A DNA stretch of 64,000 bases from Vicugna pacos (Eukaryota; Chordata; Mammalia; Artiodactyla; Camelidae), in contig NC_133007.1 of the NCBI RefSeq assembly GCF_048564905.1, positions 20,334,001 to 20,398,000 on the forward strand, written 5' to 3'. The notes beneath the pieces are model-generated. The model saw only the letters and a program-made list of their open reading frames with translations, had not been told where the DNA came from and did not search any database. The position numbers and the translations under genes were made by a program. Below, piece by piece: positions 62,385-64,000 of this stretch (position 1 is the stretch's first letter; every line of letters starts with the position of its first letter).

Positions 62385-62460
62385 CTCTTTGACAACAAGA
62401 ATTTTATCTTTCCCTAGTAATCTCAGGTGCCCGTGCCATAACACACAGTGCCAAGCTAAA
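62385..62460 (+). mobile_element. L2 3' fragment
   Basis: 'tttgacaacaagaattttat' and 'acacacagtgccaagctaaa' loosely match the L2 3' end. Weak. Confidence 0.4.
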
Positions 62461-63149
62461 ACATCTGGGAAGAACACTGAAGCGTTTCCTGACCAGCTCT
62501 TGCCTTACTCTTTATTAAGGATCTAGCTTGCGTGCTCTGCTAGCAGCATCCAGTGACAAGCTCCACCACACATGAACATTCTGGACTGTCCTTTTGCATT
62601 TATTTGTAGTGTACTTACTTGAAAGACAGGACTAGACTGTGTTGTATTTCCTGCATGGATTTCAATGTCCAGCACCTATTGGGAGCCCAAAACAAATGGA
62701 TTCTAATCCAAGTCTCAACTCACCAACACACATCACAGAAATTTTGGCTACTTCTGGGGAAGTTGATCACTCCACCTTCCCTTGAAACAATTTCTTTTCC
62801 TGGCTCCCATTCTTGACTCTCTGGGGGAGAATTTTAGCCATAAGAGCATTTGAACTGCCATCTTTAAGGAAGGCCATAGTGACTAATGACATCTTTACCT
62901 CACAAATGTTTTAATGTTGGTATAAAGAAGACACTTGAATGGAGCTAGTGGCTGGAGTTCGGTGTAATCTTTTCAACCTTGCAATTTAAGGAATCCATCA
63001 TCACCTATCATTAAAATAGCCCACCTGAGACTTATAGAAAAGGATTACCAATCCCCTTGCCAAAAAGAATAGAAGAGTCACTAATTCTAATGATATCCTG
63101 ACATACCCCAAAAGCAAGCCAGTATTTTGGCCTAAATAGATGCTCTCAT

Positions 63150-63725
63150 CTAAAAAGAAATTGCTGATGGACATCTGGTTTGTTTCCAGTTTGGGTTATT
63201 ACATTTAAAGCTACCATGAACATTCATGCACAAGTCTGTGCATGGACACATGCTTCCACTTCTCTTGGATAAACATCTAGAAATGGAATGGTTGGACTAC
63301 ATATGTTTAACATTTTAAAAAACTGCCAACCTGTCTTCCAAAGTGACTGTTCCATTTTACATTCCCACCAGAAGTATGTCCAGAGTTCCAGTTCCCCTAT
63401 ATCCTTATCAACACTTGATATGGTCAGTCTTTTCAATTTTAGTCATTCTTACAGTTATATAGTGGTATCTCATTGTGACCTTAACTTGCATTTTTCCTAA
63501 TGACTAATGATATTGAATATCTTCTCATGTGCTTATTTGCCATCCATATATCTTCTTTGGTGAACTGTCTGTTCAAATCTTTTGCCCACTTTTCAAATTG
63601 GATTGTATGTTTTCTTATTATCATATTTTGAGGGTTCTTTATATATTCTGGATCCAAGTCCTTCAGACAAGACTGTCGTTAGCAATTGCTTCCCTTACAG
63701 ACAAAATGTCTTACTGATTTCTTCA
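63150..63725 (-). mobile_element. L1 LINE fragment, antisense
   Basis: The plus strand shows reverse-complement L1: 'gaacattcatgcacaagtct', 'ggaatggttggactacatat', 'ccaaagtgactgttccattt', 'acattcccaccagaagtatg', 'agtggtatctcattgtgacc' and 'gttctttatatattctggat'. About 575 bp, internal ORF2 only, old and broken. Confidence 0.92.
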
Positions 63726-63969
63726 AACCTCTCCCTCACCCCATCAGTCTCTCCTCCCCAGCTGCGGTAGCAGTATGATCTAAATATCTAAATAAACAAA
63801 CAGGCAATATGGTTGCTGAGCCCCCATGACGCTGTCTGATCACAGTTGATCAGGAAGCTGGATGTCCTCCCATAACAGTGACTGCTACTCAGGGCCATTT
63901 TATACTCACACAGTCCTGCAAGGAGTTAAAATAAATATGTTTCTTTTTTGAAGATACCCTATCTTAAAT

Positions 63970-64000
63970 CAGTAGTTCTCAACAGGGGACAATTTTGCCT
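63970..64000 (+). mobile_element. MER20-like hAT element, left end, cut by window edge
   Basis: 'cagtagttctcaacagggga' and 'caattttgcct' match the start of MER20 ('cagtggttctcaactggggg...attttgcc'). Only the first 30 or so bases are inside the window. Confidence 0.65.

Larger units (their letters stand above)
25198..64000 (-). other. NOS1AP: Long NOS1AP intron upstream of the YEFKAK exon (partial)
   Basis: From the acceptor at 25198 to the window edge (38.8 kb) there is no sequence encoding the preceding NOS1AP exon (VGSLDVPRPNSRVEIVAAM). This fits the very long early introns of this gene. The content is repeats plus unique intronic DNA. Stretches where I see nothing nameable include 25400-28200, 29800-30940, 32900-34480, 39040-40960, 41820-45110, 49900-53690, 53830-55470, 55620-57190, 57420-58730, 59170-60420 and 61870-63140. 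Confidence 0.85.

Noticed and set aside
1-64000. CRISPR array, bacterial operon or novel defence system
   Set aside because: The sequence is mammalian intron. There are no regularly spaced direct repeats with unique spacers and no clustered coding frames.

Overview
This window is mammalian nuclear DNA from a camelid (camel, llama or alpaca group). The best taxonomic sign is three copies of a tRNA-Ala-derived SINE of the camelid vic-1 type (11349-11497, 24659-24791, 61696-61862). Each keeps Pol III A- and B-box-like sequence and an alanine AGC anticodon stem and loop, and each lies between target-site duplications. A young 5'-truncated L1 of the same broad lineage (48534-49386) agrees with this. 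Mammal-wide fossils (MIR, L2, MER5, MLT1) fill much of the rest.

The only host gene I can support is NOS1AP (CAPON), an adaptor of neuronal nitric oxide synthase, read on the minus strand. Two internal coding exons are present, both from the PTB domain. The exon at 25105-25197 encodes the block beginning [12 protein letters not shown]. The exon at 13521-13579, or 13521-13594 with the upstream acceptor, encodes [19 protein letters not shown]. Both have good splice sites. The second has two in-frame acceptors 15 nt apart, and using the first adds Leu-Leu-Leu-Leu-Gln, a known NOS1AP isoform difference. The neighbouring exons (VGSLDVPRPNSR upstream, IFYVSHDSQDLK downstream) were not found, so nearly the whole window is intron.

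Layout from left to right. 1-13520 is the intron after the KKEWTW exon, with old LINE fragments and one larger L1 (10150-11915) carrying a nested SINE. 13595-25104 is the intron between the two exons, with MIRs, a 45-bp L1 tail insertion and one well-preserved SINE. 25198-64000 is part of the long intron upstream of the YEFKAK exon. It holds several L1 fragments, an L2 copy, MER5-type DNA transposon fossils, two MLT1-like solo LTRs in opposite orientation, a 225-bp uninterrupted homopurine tract, a G-quadruplex motif and scattered candidate regulatory motifs (two RFX X-boxes, AP-1, a CTCF-like site).

No CRISPR array, prokaryotic operon, intact mobile-element gene or new multi-gene system is present. 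The open frames elsewhere are short, lack family resemblance and look like chance or repeat-derived frames. Repeat family names come from remembered consensus sequences, and their edges are approximate unless a target-site duplication fixes them.
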